This document shows positions 53,807 through 61,891 of a DNA stretch of 64,000 nt, piece after piece; position 1 is the first letter of the stretch; every line of letters starts with the position of its first letter. Source of the stretch: DASQUK01 sp963717085 (GTDB taxonomy: Bacteria; Actinomycetota; Acidimicrobiia; Acidimicrobiales; VFJN01); NCBI GenBank assembly GCA_963717085.1, contig CAVQVM010000011.1, forward strand, positions 62,001-126,000. Reading direction: 5' to 3'. Position numbers and translations under genes: made by a program. The notes under the pieces are model-generated. The model was not told where the DNA came from and searched no databases. It saw only the letters and a program-made list of their open reading frames with translations.

Positions 53807-55234
53807 GTGACAATCCGGCTGGCCGAGGGATCGCTGGTGGTGCTGGTGGGGCCGCCAGCGTCAGGCAAGTCGACGTGGGCGGCCGAGCAGTTCCGGCCCG
53901 ACCAGGTGGTGTCGTCGGACGGGATGCGGGCCTTGGTGGGCGAGGGCGAGCACGACCAGCGGGCGGGCAAGGACGCGTTCGACGTGCTCGACCTGGTCGT
54001 CGAGCGGCGGCTCCGGCGGCGCCTGACCACGGTGGTCGACTCGCTGGGCACGGATGCCAAGAGGCGCCGGGGCTGGGTGGCGGCCGCCGAACGGGCGGGC
54101 GCGCCGTCCGTGGCCGTCGTGTTCGACGTCGATGCCGGCGCGTGCCGGGCCCGCAACCGGGAACGCGATCGTCCGGTACCCGCCAAGGTCCTGTCATCGA
54201 TGCTGGCGGCGTGGCCAGGGGTGCGAGACGGCCTCGCCGCCGACGGGTTCGCCGCCGTTCATCTCGCCGGACCGGTCACCATCGTCGCCCCGGACCTGGT
54301 CGGCGCCCCGCTGGCCGCGGCCCGCCAGAAGGAGGACCCGATGCCGCTCGAGTTCGGCCTGCAGCTCCCCCGCTTCGGTTGGCCCGGCGGGCCCCCGGAG
54401 ACCCGTGACCGGCTCACGGAGGTGGCCGCCGCCGCCGAGGATGTGGGGTTCACCAGCCTCTGGGTCATGGACCACATGATGCAGATCCCGTCGGTCGGTC
54501 CCCACTGGGAGGACATGCTCGAGAGCTACACGACGCTGTCGTTCCTCGCGGGCCGCACCACCTCGGCGCGGCTGGGCACGATGGTCACGGGGGTGACGTA
54601 CCGCAACATCGCCCACCTGGGAAAGATCGTGGCCACGCTTGACGTGCTCTCCGGTGGGCGCGCCATCTGCGGGATCGGGGCTGCGTGGTTCGGGCGAGAG
54701 CACGCCGCCTACGGCTGGCGCTTCCCCCCGGTGTCCGAGCGCTACGCCCTGCTCGAGGACGCTCTCGAGCTGCTGCCCCTCATGTGGGGCAAGGGCGCCC
54801 CGGCGTATTCGGGACGCACCATCGAGGTGGCGGAGGCGGTGTGCTATCCGCGGCCGCTGCAGGAGCGGGTCCCGATCCTCGTCGGCGGTTCCGGCGAGAA
54901 GCGCACCCTGCGGCTGGTCGCCCGCCACGCCGACATGTGCAACCTGTTCGGCGACGTCGACACGGTCCGCCACAAGCTCGAGGTACTGCACGACCACTGC
55001 GCGGCCGAGGGCCGGGACCCGGCCGACATCACAGTGACCCACCTGGGCACCGCCGACGCGCCGAGCGTCGAGGACCACATCGGCCGTTACCGGCGTCTGG
55101 CCGAGGTCGGTGTGCAGGCTGCGATCGTGAGCTTCCCCGAGCCGGCGACGCCCGAGGCGGTGTCCGCATTCGCCGACGTGATCGCCGCGTTCCGGCCAAC
55201 CGTTCAGGAAAGGTCGCCGACGGCGTCGGCGTAG
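53807..55234 (+). CDS. P-loop kinase-like domain fused to an LLM F420-dependent oxidoreductase
   Basis: 475 residues in one open frame. Residues 1-165 are an AAA_33/polynucleotide-kinase-like domain with Walker A VGPPASGKST (14-23), VVSSDGMRALVGEG and an RNRERDRPVPAKVL lid. Residues 179-475 are an LLM oxidoreductase: FGLQLPRFGWPGG, FTSLWVMDHMMQIPSVGPHW, ARLGTMVTGVTYRNIAHLGK and GGRAICGIGAAWFGREHAAY. At 54341 an ATG (MPLEFGLQLP) is preceded by AAGGAGG with 5-base spacing, so the LLM domain may also be made alone. GTG 53807. The 3' end overlaps the DinB-like gene antisense by 31 bp. Confidence 0.82.
   Translation: MTIRLAEGSLVVLVGPPASGKSTWAAEQFRPDQVVSSDGMRALVGEGEHDQRAGKDAFDVLDLVVERRLRRRLTTVVDSLGTDAKRRRGWVAAAERAGAPSVAVVFDVDAGACRARNRERDRPVPAKVLSSMLAAWPGVRDGLAADGFAAVHLAGPVTIVAPDLVGAPLAAARQKEDPMPLEFGLQLPRFGWPGGPPETRDRLTEVAAAAEDVGFTSLWVMDHMMQIPSVGPHWEDMLESYTTLSFLAGRTTSARLGTMVTGVTYRNIAHLGKIVATLDVLSGGRAICGIGAAWFGREHAAYGWRFPPVSERYALLEDALELLPLMWGKGAPAYSGRTIEVAEAVCYPRPLQERVPILVGGSGEKRTLRLVARHADMCNLFGDVDTVRHKLEVLHDHCAAEGRDPADITVTHLGTADAPSVEDHIGRYRRLAEVGVQAAIVSFPEPATPEAVSAFADVIAAFRPTVQERSPTASA
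54329..54343 (+). promoter_or_regulatory. Internal ribosome-binding site and ATG at the domain junction
   Basis: AAGGAGG (54329-54335), 5 bases, ATG. This is the best Shine-Dalgarno match seen in this window, placed exactly where the LLM domain begins within the fused frame. Confidence 0.6.
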
Positions 55235-55674
55235 TAGCTGGATTCGGCCACGTGGAAGGCGATCTCCCGGATCGTCCAGGCGTCGCCCTCGTGCCGATCG
55301 AGCCGCGCGTCGTCGAGGGTCCGCAGCCGGATCCGCCAGACCTGGGCCAAGCGCTGGAGCCGGCTGTGCGCCTCGTCGCGGTCATCGGCGGTGAACGGCG
55401 CCCGGTCCGCGGCCGTGGTGATCGCCGACGCGTGCCAGCGGTCGGGGATCGACGGCTCGGCGGCGATGCGGGCCTCGACCTCGGCGAGGTGGTCGACCAT
55501 GTGGTCCGCTACCCGCCGAACGGCTTTGTGCGGCGTGTAGACCCGGTCGTCGACCGGGCGCGGTTCGCCATCCCACGCCGGCCAGGTGTCGACCAGGGCG
55601 AGAACGTGATCGACCATGCCGGTCACGACGTCGGCCGGGTCGCGCTCATCGGTCAGGGGACGTTCGTCAGCCAT
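55204..55674 (-). CDS. DinB-like four-helix protein
   Basis: 156 residues. Helix 1 VVTGMVDHVLALVDTWPAWD and VRRVADHMVDHLAEVEARIA carry His residues in DinB/mycothiol-isomerase-like positions. The C-terminal WTIREIAFHVAESSYYADAV is a typical DinB end. Metal-dependent thiol transferases are known in this fold, but the activity here is not determined. ATG 55674 is chosen, as upstream frame text is not conserved. Confidence 0.65.
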   Translation of the reverse strand: MADERPLTDERDPADVVTGMVDHVLALVDTWPAWDGEPRPVDDRVYTPHKAVRRVADHMVDHLAEVEARIAAEPSIPDRWHASAITTAADRAPFTADDRDEAHSRLQRLAQVWRIRLRTLDDARLDRHEGDAWTIREIAFHVAESSYYADAVGDLS

Positions 55675-55785
55675 GGCCCCAGTGTTGCGGGCACCGCCGA
55701 CACAGGCCGAGCGATAAATCCAGGCCGGTCGGCGTGCCCTGCACCGGTAGGGTCCCTCCCATGACGGCTTTCGTGATGGTGCGTC

Positions 55786-56325
55786 GTGCCCGCCTCCGGG
55801 CACGCGCGGTGGGGATGGCATCGCCTGTCGCCCCGATGGGCTGACCGGATCGTCGCTGACGCCCAGGTCTCACCCGGCGATCTCGTCATCGACATCGGTG
55901 CCGGCACCGGCGCCCTCACCGCCTCCCTCGTCGCGGCCGGCGCGCGGGTCATCGCCGTCGAGCTCCACCCCCAGCGGATCGACGCGCTGCGCACGCGTTT
56001 CGCCCACGATCCAGTGACGGTCGTACGCGCCGATGCGGCCGACCTCAGGCTGCCGCGCCGGCCGTTCCGGGTCGTGGCCAACCCGCCGTTCGCCGCCGGC
56101 ACCGCGATCCTGCGGCGGCTGCTGGCGCCCGGTTCGCGCCTGGTCGCCGCTGACGTCGTGCTCCCCCACTGGGTGGGACGGCGGTGGGCGCTGGGTCGGG
56201 CGCCGGGCGCGGCCCGCTGGAGTCGCGGCCACATGATCGAGCTCGGCTCGCGCATCCCGCGCGCCGCGTTCACGCCGCACGCGGCGGCGGACTGCACGAC
56301 GCTGGTGATCCGCCGTCGAGCGTGA
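55786..56325 (+). CDS. Erm/KsgA-type rRNA adenine methyltransferase, short form
   Basis: 179 residues. The N-terminus GWHRLSPRWADRIVADA is of the actinobacterial Erm group. The SAM motif is VIDIGAGTGALTASLVAAGA, then VIAVELHPQRID, and the catalytic motif VANPPFAAG. The C-terminal substrate-binding helical domain of Erm/KsgA (total about 240-280) is largely missing. It may be a methyltransferase for 23S A2058 (macrolide-type resistance) or a diverged relative. GTG 55786. Confidence 0.75.
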   Translation: MPASGHARWGWHRLSPRWADRIVADAQVSPGDLVIDIGAGTGALTASLVAAGARVIAVELHPQRIDALRTRFAHDPVTVVRADAADLRLPRRPFRVVANPPFAAGTAILRRLLAPGSRLVAADVVLPHWVGRRWALGRAPGAARWSRGHMIELGSRIPRAAFTPHAAADCTTLVIRRRA

Positions 56326-56327
56326 AC

Positions 56328-56789
56328 TCAGCCGAGGCGTGCGAGAACCGTCCGCGCCGCGTCGGCGTGGCCGCTGTCGACCATGACGTCGTAGACGTCG
56401 GCGCGCAGCTGCTGATGGGACACGAAGTCACGCCGGCCGCCGGTCGCGGCGTACGCCGCCAGGGCCAAGGCCGCGCCGGCGGCGACGCCCCAGAGCCCAC
56501 CCGACAGGAGGATCACCCACCACGAGCTGCCGTCGCTGAAGACCGCCACGAACCAACCCACGAGCAAGCCGAGCCACAGGCCCGTCATCGCCCCCGCCAG
56601 CACGGCCCGCCCCCAACTGAGCCGGCCCGTGACCGTTTCCACGAGCTTGAGGCCCGATCCGACGATCGTCACTCGCTCGACCGGAAACCGCTCGTCGGAG
56701 AGGAAGTCGACCGCTCGTTGCGCCAGGCGGTAGTCGCCGTACGACGCCACCACCGTTCTCTCACCGGGCTGACTCACACCGGACGTCAT
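56328..56789 (-). CDS. General stress protein 17M-like membrane protein
   Basis: 153 residues. The N-terminal YflT/17M domain is VVASYGDYRLAQRAVDFLSD and VERVTIVGSGLKLVETVTGR. Two TM helices follow (AVLAGAMTGLWLGLLVGWFV; LLSGGLWGVAAGAALALAAY), then a small C-terminal soluble end. A role in stress is implied only by the domain name. Convergent with the methyltransferase gene. Confidence 0.75.
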   Translation of the reverse strand: MTSGVSQPGERTVVASYGDYRLAQRAVDFLSDERFPVERVTIVGSGLKLVETVTGRLSWGRAVLAGAMTGLWLGLLVGWFVAVFSDGSSWWVILLSGGLWGVAAGAALALAAYAATGGRRDFVSHQQLRADVYDVMVDSGHADAARTVLARLG

Positions 56790-56840
56790 GGGTCAGAGCT
56801 TGCCTCCGGCGGCGCCAATTCGGCCAGGGCCTGTGTTTCG

Positions 56841-57308
56841 CTAGCTGCCCGCGAGCGACAGGCCGGCGGCGACGGCGGCGCCCAGCTCCCAGCAGGCGTC
56901 GAGGTCGGTCTGGGCCGGGGCTCCGATCACGGACACCGGCGCCTGTGCGGCCCGCCAGCGCAGGCCGGTCACGATCTTCTCGATGCCGGCCAGCGCGCCG
57001 TCGGTGTCGTTGTTGCCGTGGATGTACACGCCGTACGGCCGCCCGACCGTCGCTTCCAGGCACGGGTAGTAGATGGTGTCGAAGAAGTGCTTCAGGGCAC
57101 CGGACATGTAGCCGAGGTTGGCGGGCGTCCCCAGCAGGTAGCCGTCGGCCTCGAGCACGTCGACGGCGGTAGCGCCGAGCGCCGGGCGCACCTCGACGTC
57201 GACGCCCTCGATCTGTGGGTCGGTCGCGCCCGACCGGGCCGCCTCGAACAACGAATGGAGCGCCGGCGACGGCGTGTGGTGCACGATCAGCAACGAGCGC
57301 CTGGCCAT
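56841..57308 (-). CDS. Flavodoxin-like NAD(P)H-dependent FMN reductase
   Basis: 155-residue flavodoxin-fold protein: LLIVHHTPSPALHSLFEAAR is the phosphate-binding loop, then DGYLLGTPANLGYMSGALKHFFDTIYY and RPYGVYIHGNNDTDGALAGI. No cysteine cluster or extra domain. Likely binds FMN; partner unknown. ATG 57308; the 17M-like gene follows on the same strand. Confidence 0.78.
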   Translation of the reverse strand: MARRSLLIVHHTPSPALHSLFEAARSGATDPQIEGVDVEVRPALGATAVDVLEADGYLLGTPANLGYMSGALKHFFDTIYYPCLEATVGRPYGVYIHGNNDTDGALAGIEKIVTGLRWRAAQAPVSVIGAPAQTDLDACWELGAAVAAGLSLAGS

Positions 57309-57449
57309 GGACAATGTTGCCCCCGAGAGTGGGCAGCCGGGTAGGCCGGCGCGGCATGCGAGACGAGCGGGAAGCCGTCGAGGAGTAGGTCGGACGAGCC
57401 GCGGGAGCGTGGCGGCGGCGGCCGCTTCCTATTAGCGTTCCCACTCCGA

Positions 57450-58271
57450 GTGAACCTGCTGCTCCTGGCCGCGATCGTGATGGCTGTCGCTGCGGCCAGC
57501 GTGGCGCTGATGTTCGTCGTTCATCGCCGCCGAGCACCAGGCGCCCGCTTCTTCGTCGAGGTGGAGAAGGGCACCGGGGTCTTCACCTTCATCGGCACCG
57601 CGTTCGCCGTTCTGCTGGCGTTCGTTGTCCTGGAGGCATTCGGGAGCTTCAACGACGCAAGGAGCGGGGCCGAGTCCGAAGCGACGAGCGTCGTCGAGCT
57701 GTCGCGCAATTCGGAGTTCTTTGCTCGCGCGGATCGCGAGCGATTCGCCGGCCGGTTGATCTGCTACGCCCGGGCTGTCATCAGCGACGAGTGGCCAGCG
57801 ATGGAGCATGGCGAGCGGAGCCCGTTGGTGCAGCGGTGGGTTGAAGACATGGGCGAGGCGTTGAGGCAGATCGACGTACGCACCCCGAGCCAGGAGGCGG
57901 CCTTCCTGCAGCTGCTCGACCAGGAGGAGACCCGCGTCGAGGGCCGCCGCGTGCGGCTCTCCGAGTCGATCCGCGACCTTCCAGCGCCGGTGTGGTTCAT
58001 CCTTGGGCTCGTCGCGGCGCTGACGATCGGGTTTCCGCTCCTGTTCGCCGACCGACGGGAGAGCTTCCTGGTCGAGGGAAGCCTCATCGCCGCCATCGCC
58101 GCTTTGGTCACGGCGGGCCTGCTGCTGGTCTGGTTCCTTGACCATCCCTACGCGAACGAGGCGGGAAGCATAAAGCCCACGGAGATGGTGACCTCGCTCG
58201 GGATCGTCGAGGACGAGCAGCCAGACGTCGTTCCCCCGTGCGACTCGGCGGGGGAGCGGAGCGCCGAGTGA
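57450..58271 (+). CDS. DUF4239 (bestrophin-like) membrane protein
   Basis: 273 residues: an N-terminal TM (LLLLAAIVMAVAAASVALMF), a second TM around GVFTFIGTAFAVLLAFVVLE, a helical soluble region, and two C-terminal TMs (VWFILGLVAALTIGFPLLFA; LIAAIAALVTAGLLLVWFLD). The pattern FIGTAFAVLLAFVVLEAF...NDARSGAESEA is characteristic of DUF4239. Function unknown. The start is a GTG without a clear ribosome site. Confidence 0.75.
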   Translation: MNLLLLAAIVMAVAAASVALMFVVHRRRAPGARFFVEVEKGTGVFTFIGTAFAVLLAFVVLEAFGSFNDARSGAESEATSVVELSRNSEFFARADRERFAGRLICYARAVISDEWPAMEHGERSPLVQRWVEDMGEALRQIDVRTPSQEAAFLQLLDQEETRVEGRRVRLSESIRDLPAPVWFILGLVAALTIGFPLLFADRRESFLVEGSLIAAIAALVTAGLLLVWFLDHPYANEAGSIKPTEMVTSLGIVEDEQPDVVPPCDSAGERSAE

Positions 58272-58338
58272 CACTCGGCCTGGAGCTATTCAGGCCCAAT
58301 TGCGCGAAGGCGGTCGGTTCAGACTCGCCGCCGCCCGC

Positions 58339-59595
58339 TCACAGCCACTTGTTGACCGAGTTGAGCAGGGCCTCGTTGGGGTTCTCGGGCATCTCGGTGA
58401 GCGGGATGGCGATCTCGTCGACCGTGGGGCCGTACTCCGCCGCCAGCGGTGCCAGTGCCTCGAGGTCGAACTCGTACAGCTCGGCGACGTTGCCGGCGAG
58501 GAGGCGGCGCAGCTCGGCGGGATCGGTGTCGTGGAACAGCGCCCGCAGGTGCTCGCGGGTGTACGGGTACGTGCCCTCGTCGTGGGGATAGTCGCTGCCC
58601 CACATGAACCGATCGAGGCCGATCTTCTCGCGGGCGGCGGCGTCGGCCGGCCCCGGCTGGCTCACGCCCATCCACACGTTCTGGTGGAAGTACTCGGTGG
58701 CCGAGTGCGGCAGCACGTGCTCGGCGCCGTAGCGGATCTCGCCGGTGGCACCCGTCTTGCGGATGCGGGCCAGGACCTTGTCCAGCCGGTCGAGCAGGCC
58801 GGGGACCCAGGCGCAGCCGCTCTCGGTGACCACGAACCGCAGCCGGGGGAACCGCTCGAAGATGCCGGAGAGGATGAACTGCACCAGCGGACGCTGCGAG
58901 TAGAACGGCACCTCGTTGATGTAGAGCAGCATCGACACCGGGTAGGGCCCGTAGTCGGGCACGCCGGTGCCGCCGTGGACGTTGATCGGCACCTCGAGCT
59001 CCTCGAGCACCGCCCACACCGGGTCGTAGATCGGGTCGTACAGCGGCTTCACCCAGTGCACGTCGGGCGAGATGTTCGGCAGCAGGATGCCGCCGCGCAG
59101 GTTGTGCTCCTTGATCCAGCGCACGTCGGCGATGGCGTCGTCGACGTCGTTGAGGAAGATCTGCCCGATGCCGGCGCGCCGCTCGGGGAACTCGCCGCAC
59201 CAGTCGACCAGCCAGCGGTTGTGGGCCCGGATGCCGGCCAGGCGGTGCTCGTAGTCCTCGGGCCTGGGGGGCTGGGCGAACAGCACGAAGCTGGGGAAGA
59301 ACGGCGGCACCGTGTTCGGGAAGATGACCTCGCCGACGATGCCGTCGGCCAGCTGCTGGCCGTTGCGCATCTCGTTGTCCCAGTTGCGGAAGCGCCGCGT
59401 GTCGCCGAGGTCGCGGAAGGGGTTCTTGTACTTCTCGCGCCAGGCGTCGAACTCGTCGAGGAACCGGTGATCCAGGTACTCGCGGTACTGCTTGTGGCTG
59501 CCGCCGGCGTGGCAGTCGGCCGAGATGATCGTGTAGCGGTCGGCCGTCTTCGACCCCTCCGCGGCCGGAGCCGCCGTCTCGTTGGCAACAGTCAT
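58339..59595 (-). CDS. COG2159-type amidohydrolase (Amidohydro_2)
   Basis: 418-residue TIM-barrel hydrolase. The family text: YTIISADCHAGGSHKQYREY (degenerate HxH, here DCHAG), VPINVHGGTGVP, and MWGSDYPHDEGTYPYTREHL with catalytic Asp. Such proteins are abundant in steroid- and aromatic-degrading actinobacteria as decarboxylases or hydrolases. It faces a CYP125-like P450 and TetR gene across 391 bp carrying matching operators, so they are probably co-regulated. Confidence 0.82.
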   Translation of the reverse strand: MTVANETAAPAAEGSKTADRYTIISADCHAGGSHKQYREYLDHRFLDEFDAWREKYKNPFRDLGDTRRFRNWDNEMRNGQQLADGIVGEVIFPNTVPPFFPSFVLFAQPPRPEDYEHRLAGIRAHNRWLVDWCGEFPERRAGIGQIFLNDVDDAIADVRWIKEHNLRGGILLPNISPDVHWVKPLYDPIYDPVWAVLEELEVPINVHGGTGVPDYGPYPVSMLLYINEVPFYSQRPLVQFILSGIFERFPRLRFVVTESGCAWVPGLLDRLDKVLARIRKTGATGEIRYGAEHVLPHSATEYFHQNVWMGVSQPGPADAAAREKIGLDRFMWGSDYPHDEGTYPYTREHLRALFHDTDPAELRRLLAGNVAELYEFDLEALAPLAAEYGPTVDEIAIPLTEMPENPNEALLNSVNKWL

Positions 59596-59637
59596 CGGAA
59601 CCCCCTCGGCACGGGTTGGCGACCACCCCAGTTTGAT

Positions 59638-59652
59638 GTAGAACGCGTTCTC
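59638..59652. promoter_or_regulatory. TetR-type operator, copy 1
   Basis: GTAGAACGCGTTCTC, with palindromic core AGAACGCGTTCT, 43 bp upstream of the amidohydrolase start. The complement of the site at 59936-59950 (GTAGAACACATTCTC) agrees at 12 of 15 bases. The shape is like KstR-type sites of mycobacteria. Confidence 0.65.
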
Positions 59653-59687
59653 ACGCCAACCAGGCGCTGCCGTGACACGATGACGGC

Positions 59688-59882
59688 ATGCGCTGCGACG
59701 TCGTCGAGGGCGAGCCCGGCATCTTCCCGGAACCGATCACGCGCTTCATGCGGACGATCGGCGGGCTGTTCGGCGGCGGCAGGCGTCAGCGGCCCGACGA
59801 TGACCGAGCCTCGACCGCCGAAGCCGGCGGCTCCGGCGAACCCGCCGACCCGGACAGCCCCGGCACCGACGACAAGCCCTGA
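59688..59882 (+). CDS. Small hypothetical protein
   Basis: 64 codons: MRCDVVEGEPGIFPEPITRF, then MRTIGGLFGGGRRQ and an acidic disordered tail rich in D, P, G and T. No ribosome site stands out and no family is recognised. It fills the divergent gap between the two operator sites, and could be non-coding. Confidence 0.3.
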   Translation: MRCDVVEGEPGIFPEPITRFMRTIGGLFGGGRRQRPDDDRASTAEAGGSGEPADPDSPGTDDKP

Positions 59883-59935
59883 GCGGCCAGACCCGCATCC
59901 GCCACCACCGCTGCCCACCTCGTTGTTGGCGCGAC

Positions 59936-59950
59936 GAGAATGTGTTCTAC
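59936..59950. promoter_or_regulatory. TetR-type operator, copy 2
   Basis: GAGAATGTGTTCTAC, the inverted version of copy 1, 37 bp upstream of the P450 start. Spacing from gene start is similar on both sides of the divergent region. Confidence 0.65.
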
Positions 59951-59986
59951 TTCGCCCCTAGCGCACCCGAGCCGGAGGGAACCGCG

Positions 59987-61243
59987 GTGGACATCGACGA
60001 GATCGACCTGCTCGACCGCGACCGGTTCACGCAGGGGATCCCGCACGAGTGGTTCACGTGGCTGCGCGCCAACGCACCCGTCTTCCACCACGACGAGCCC
60101 GACGGCGACGGCTTCTGGGTCATCACCCGCTACGACGACATCGTGACCTGCAGCCGCGACGCCGCCACCTTCTCCTCCGCGCAGGAGCTCGGGGGTGTGG
60201 TGATGCTCGAGGGCCCGATGGCGCCGCTGCCCGGCACCGAGATGGCGGGCAACATGATGCTGTTCATGGACCCGCCGGGCCACACCCGGTACCGCAAGCT
60301 GGTGAACCGCGGGTTCACGCCGCGGATGATCGCCGCCCTCGAGCCGCACGTGCGTGAGCTGACCGTTCGCATCATCGAGGACGCGCTGGCCAAGGACGGC
60401 GGCGACTGCGACTTCGTCGTCGACATCGCCGCCGAGCTGCCGTTGGAGGTGATCGCCGAGCTGCTGGGCGTGCCACGCGGGGACCGGTTCAAGCTGTTCG
60501 ACTGGTCCAACCGGATGGTGGGCTCGGAGGATCCCGAATACCAGGTCAGCGACGAGCACGTCACCGAGGCTCAGGTCGAGATGTTCATGTACGCCCAGCA
60601 GCTGGCGGAGCAGCGACGGGCGGAGCCACGCGAGGACATCGTGACCACGCTGCTCAACGCCGAGGTCGAGGGCGACAGCCTCACCGAGATGGACTTCAAC
60701 CTGTTCTTCATGCTCCTCTCGGTGGCGGGCAACGAGACCACCCGCAACGCCATCGCCCATGGCATGAACGCGTTTCTCGAGAACCCTGACCAGTGGGACC
60801 TCCTGGTTTCCGATCCGCCCGCTCACATCCAGGGGGCCACGGAGGAGATCCTGCGCTGGGCGTCGCCGGTGCTGTTCTTCCGCCGCAACGCCCGACAGGA
60901 CTTCGAGGTTCGCGGTCAGGTCATCAAGACCGGCGAGAAGATCAGCCTCTGGTACATCTCCGCCAACCGCGACGAGGACGTGTTCACCGACCCCTTCACG
61001 TTCGACATCACCCGCGACCCCAACCCGCACATCGCGTTCGGGGGCGGCGGGCCCCACTTCTGCCTCGGCGCCCAGCTGGCCCGCCTGGAGATCAGGCTGC
61101 TGTTCGAGGAGCTGGCTGCTCGTGTCCCCCACCTGGAGGCGCGGGGCGAGCCGGAACGCCTGCGCTCGAACTTCATCGGCGGCATCAAGCACCTGCCCAT
61201 GCGCCTGCGGCCGGCGTCGCTGACCCCCACCCCGGCGCCGTGA
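59987..61243 (+). CDS. Cytochrome P450, CYP125/CYP124-like
   Basis: 418-residue soluble bacterial P450. The I-helix is LSVAGNETTRNAI, the K-helix ExxR is EEILRW, and the heme loop FGGGGPHFCLGAQLAR has the axial Cys at 359. The end LRSNFIGGIKHLPM is shared with CYP125/124/142, which hydroxylate sterol side chains or branched lipids. GTG 59987 has GGAGGG 7 bases upstream. The TGA overlaps the GTG of the TetR gene. No redox partner gene is adjacent. Confidence 0.88.
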   Translation: MDIDEIDLLDRDRFTQGIPHEWFTWLRANAPVFHHDEPDGDGFWVITRYDDIVTCSRDAATFSSAQELGGVVMLEGPMAPLPGTEMAGNMMLFMDPPGHTRYRKLVNRGFTPRMIAALEPHVRELTVRIIEDALAKDGGDCDFVVDIAAELPLEVIAELLGVPRGDRFKLFDWSNRMVGSEDPEYQVSDEHVTEAQVEMFMYAQQLAEQRRAEPREDIVTTLLNAEVEGDSLTEMDFNLFFMLLSVAGNETTRNAIAHGMNAFLENPDQWDLLVSDPPAHIQGATEEILRWASPVLFFRRNARQDFEVRGQVIKTGEKISLWYISANRDEDVFTDPFTFDITRDPNPHIAFGGGGPHFCLGAQLARLEIRLLFEELAARVPHLEARGEPERLRSNFIGGIKHLPMRLRPASLTPTPAP

Positions 61244-61848
61244 CCGACGTGGCCACCCAGGCGGCGACCCTCAGCGCCGAGCAGCGCGACCGGCGACGGC
61301 GGGTGATCGACGCCGCGTTCGAGCTGGGTGCCGAACACGGCTACGACGCCGTGCAGATGCGCGACGTGTCTGCGATCGCCAACGTCTCGCTGGCCACGAT
61401 CTACCGCTACTTCTCCTCCAAGGACCACCTCCTGGCCGCGGCCATGACCGAGTGGACGGCCCGCCTCCAGACCCGTGTGGCCCAGTCGCCGCCGCGCGGC
61501 GACACCGCCGCCGACCAGCTCATCGACGTGCTCAATCGGGGCTGCCGGGCGATGGCCCGCCAGCCAAAGCTCAGCGCCGCGCTGGTGCGGGCCCTGTCGT
61601 CGTCGGACGAGGGTGTCCGCGAGAGCGCCGAGGCCGTCCAGCAGCAGATCGAGGCCATGGCCAGCGGCATCCTCGTCGACCTCGCGCCCAGCGTCCGGTC
61701 CGACATCCTGGCCGTGCTCGGCCACGTCTGGTACTCGACGCTGGTGGCGTGGGCCAACGGCCGCATCGACTTCGACCAGGTGACGGCCGAGCTCGATCGG
61801 GCCGTCCACGTGCTGGTCGACCCGTACGATCGACACCTGGCGCCGTAG
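61240..61848 (+). CDS. TetR-family regulator
   Basis: 202 residues. The HTH region is RVIDAAFELGAEHGYDAVQM, then VSAIANVSLATIYRYFSSKD, and HLLAAAMTEW. The ligand domain is helical and resembles KstR-like regulators that bind acyl-CoA or steroid ligands. GTG overlaps the P450 stop, so it is in the same operon. It is the natural candidate to bind the AGAAC operators at 59638 and 59936 (inference). The stop is the first unit of a 13-bp tandem repeat. Confidence 0.85.
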   Translation: MTDVATQAATLSAEQRDRRRRVIDAAFELGAEHGYDAVQMRDVSAIANVSLATIYRYFSSKDHLLAAAMTEWTARLQTRVAQSPPRGDTAADQLIDVLNRGCRAMARQPKLSAALVRALSSSDEGVRESAEAVQQQIEAMASGILVDLAPSVRSDILAVLGHVWYSTLVAWANGRIDFDQVTAELDRAVHVLVDPYDRHLAP

Positions 61849-61891
61849 CCGGGAGTCCTAGCCGGGAGTCCTAGCCGGGAGTGCTAGCCGG
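61846..61891. repeat. 13-bp tandem repeats with CTAG stops
   Basis: Units of TAGCCGGGAGTCC start at 61846, 61859 and 61872 (last base pair GC), with a partial fourth at 61885. CTAG within each gives TAG on both strands. The TetR gene ends in the first unit and the opposite deacylase gene ends at the last one, so the array supplies both stop codons. Confidence 0.85.

Noticed and set aside
61846..61891. CRISPR or attachment site
   Set aside because: Units of 13 bp without spacers, no integrase or cas gene; a tandem array between convergent genes.
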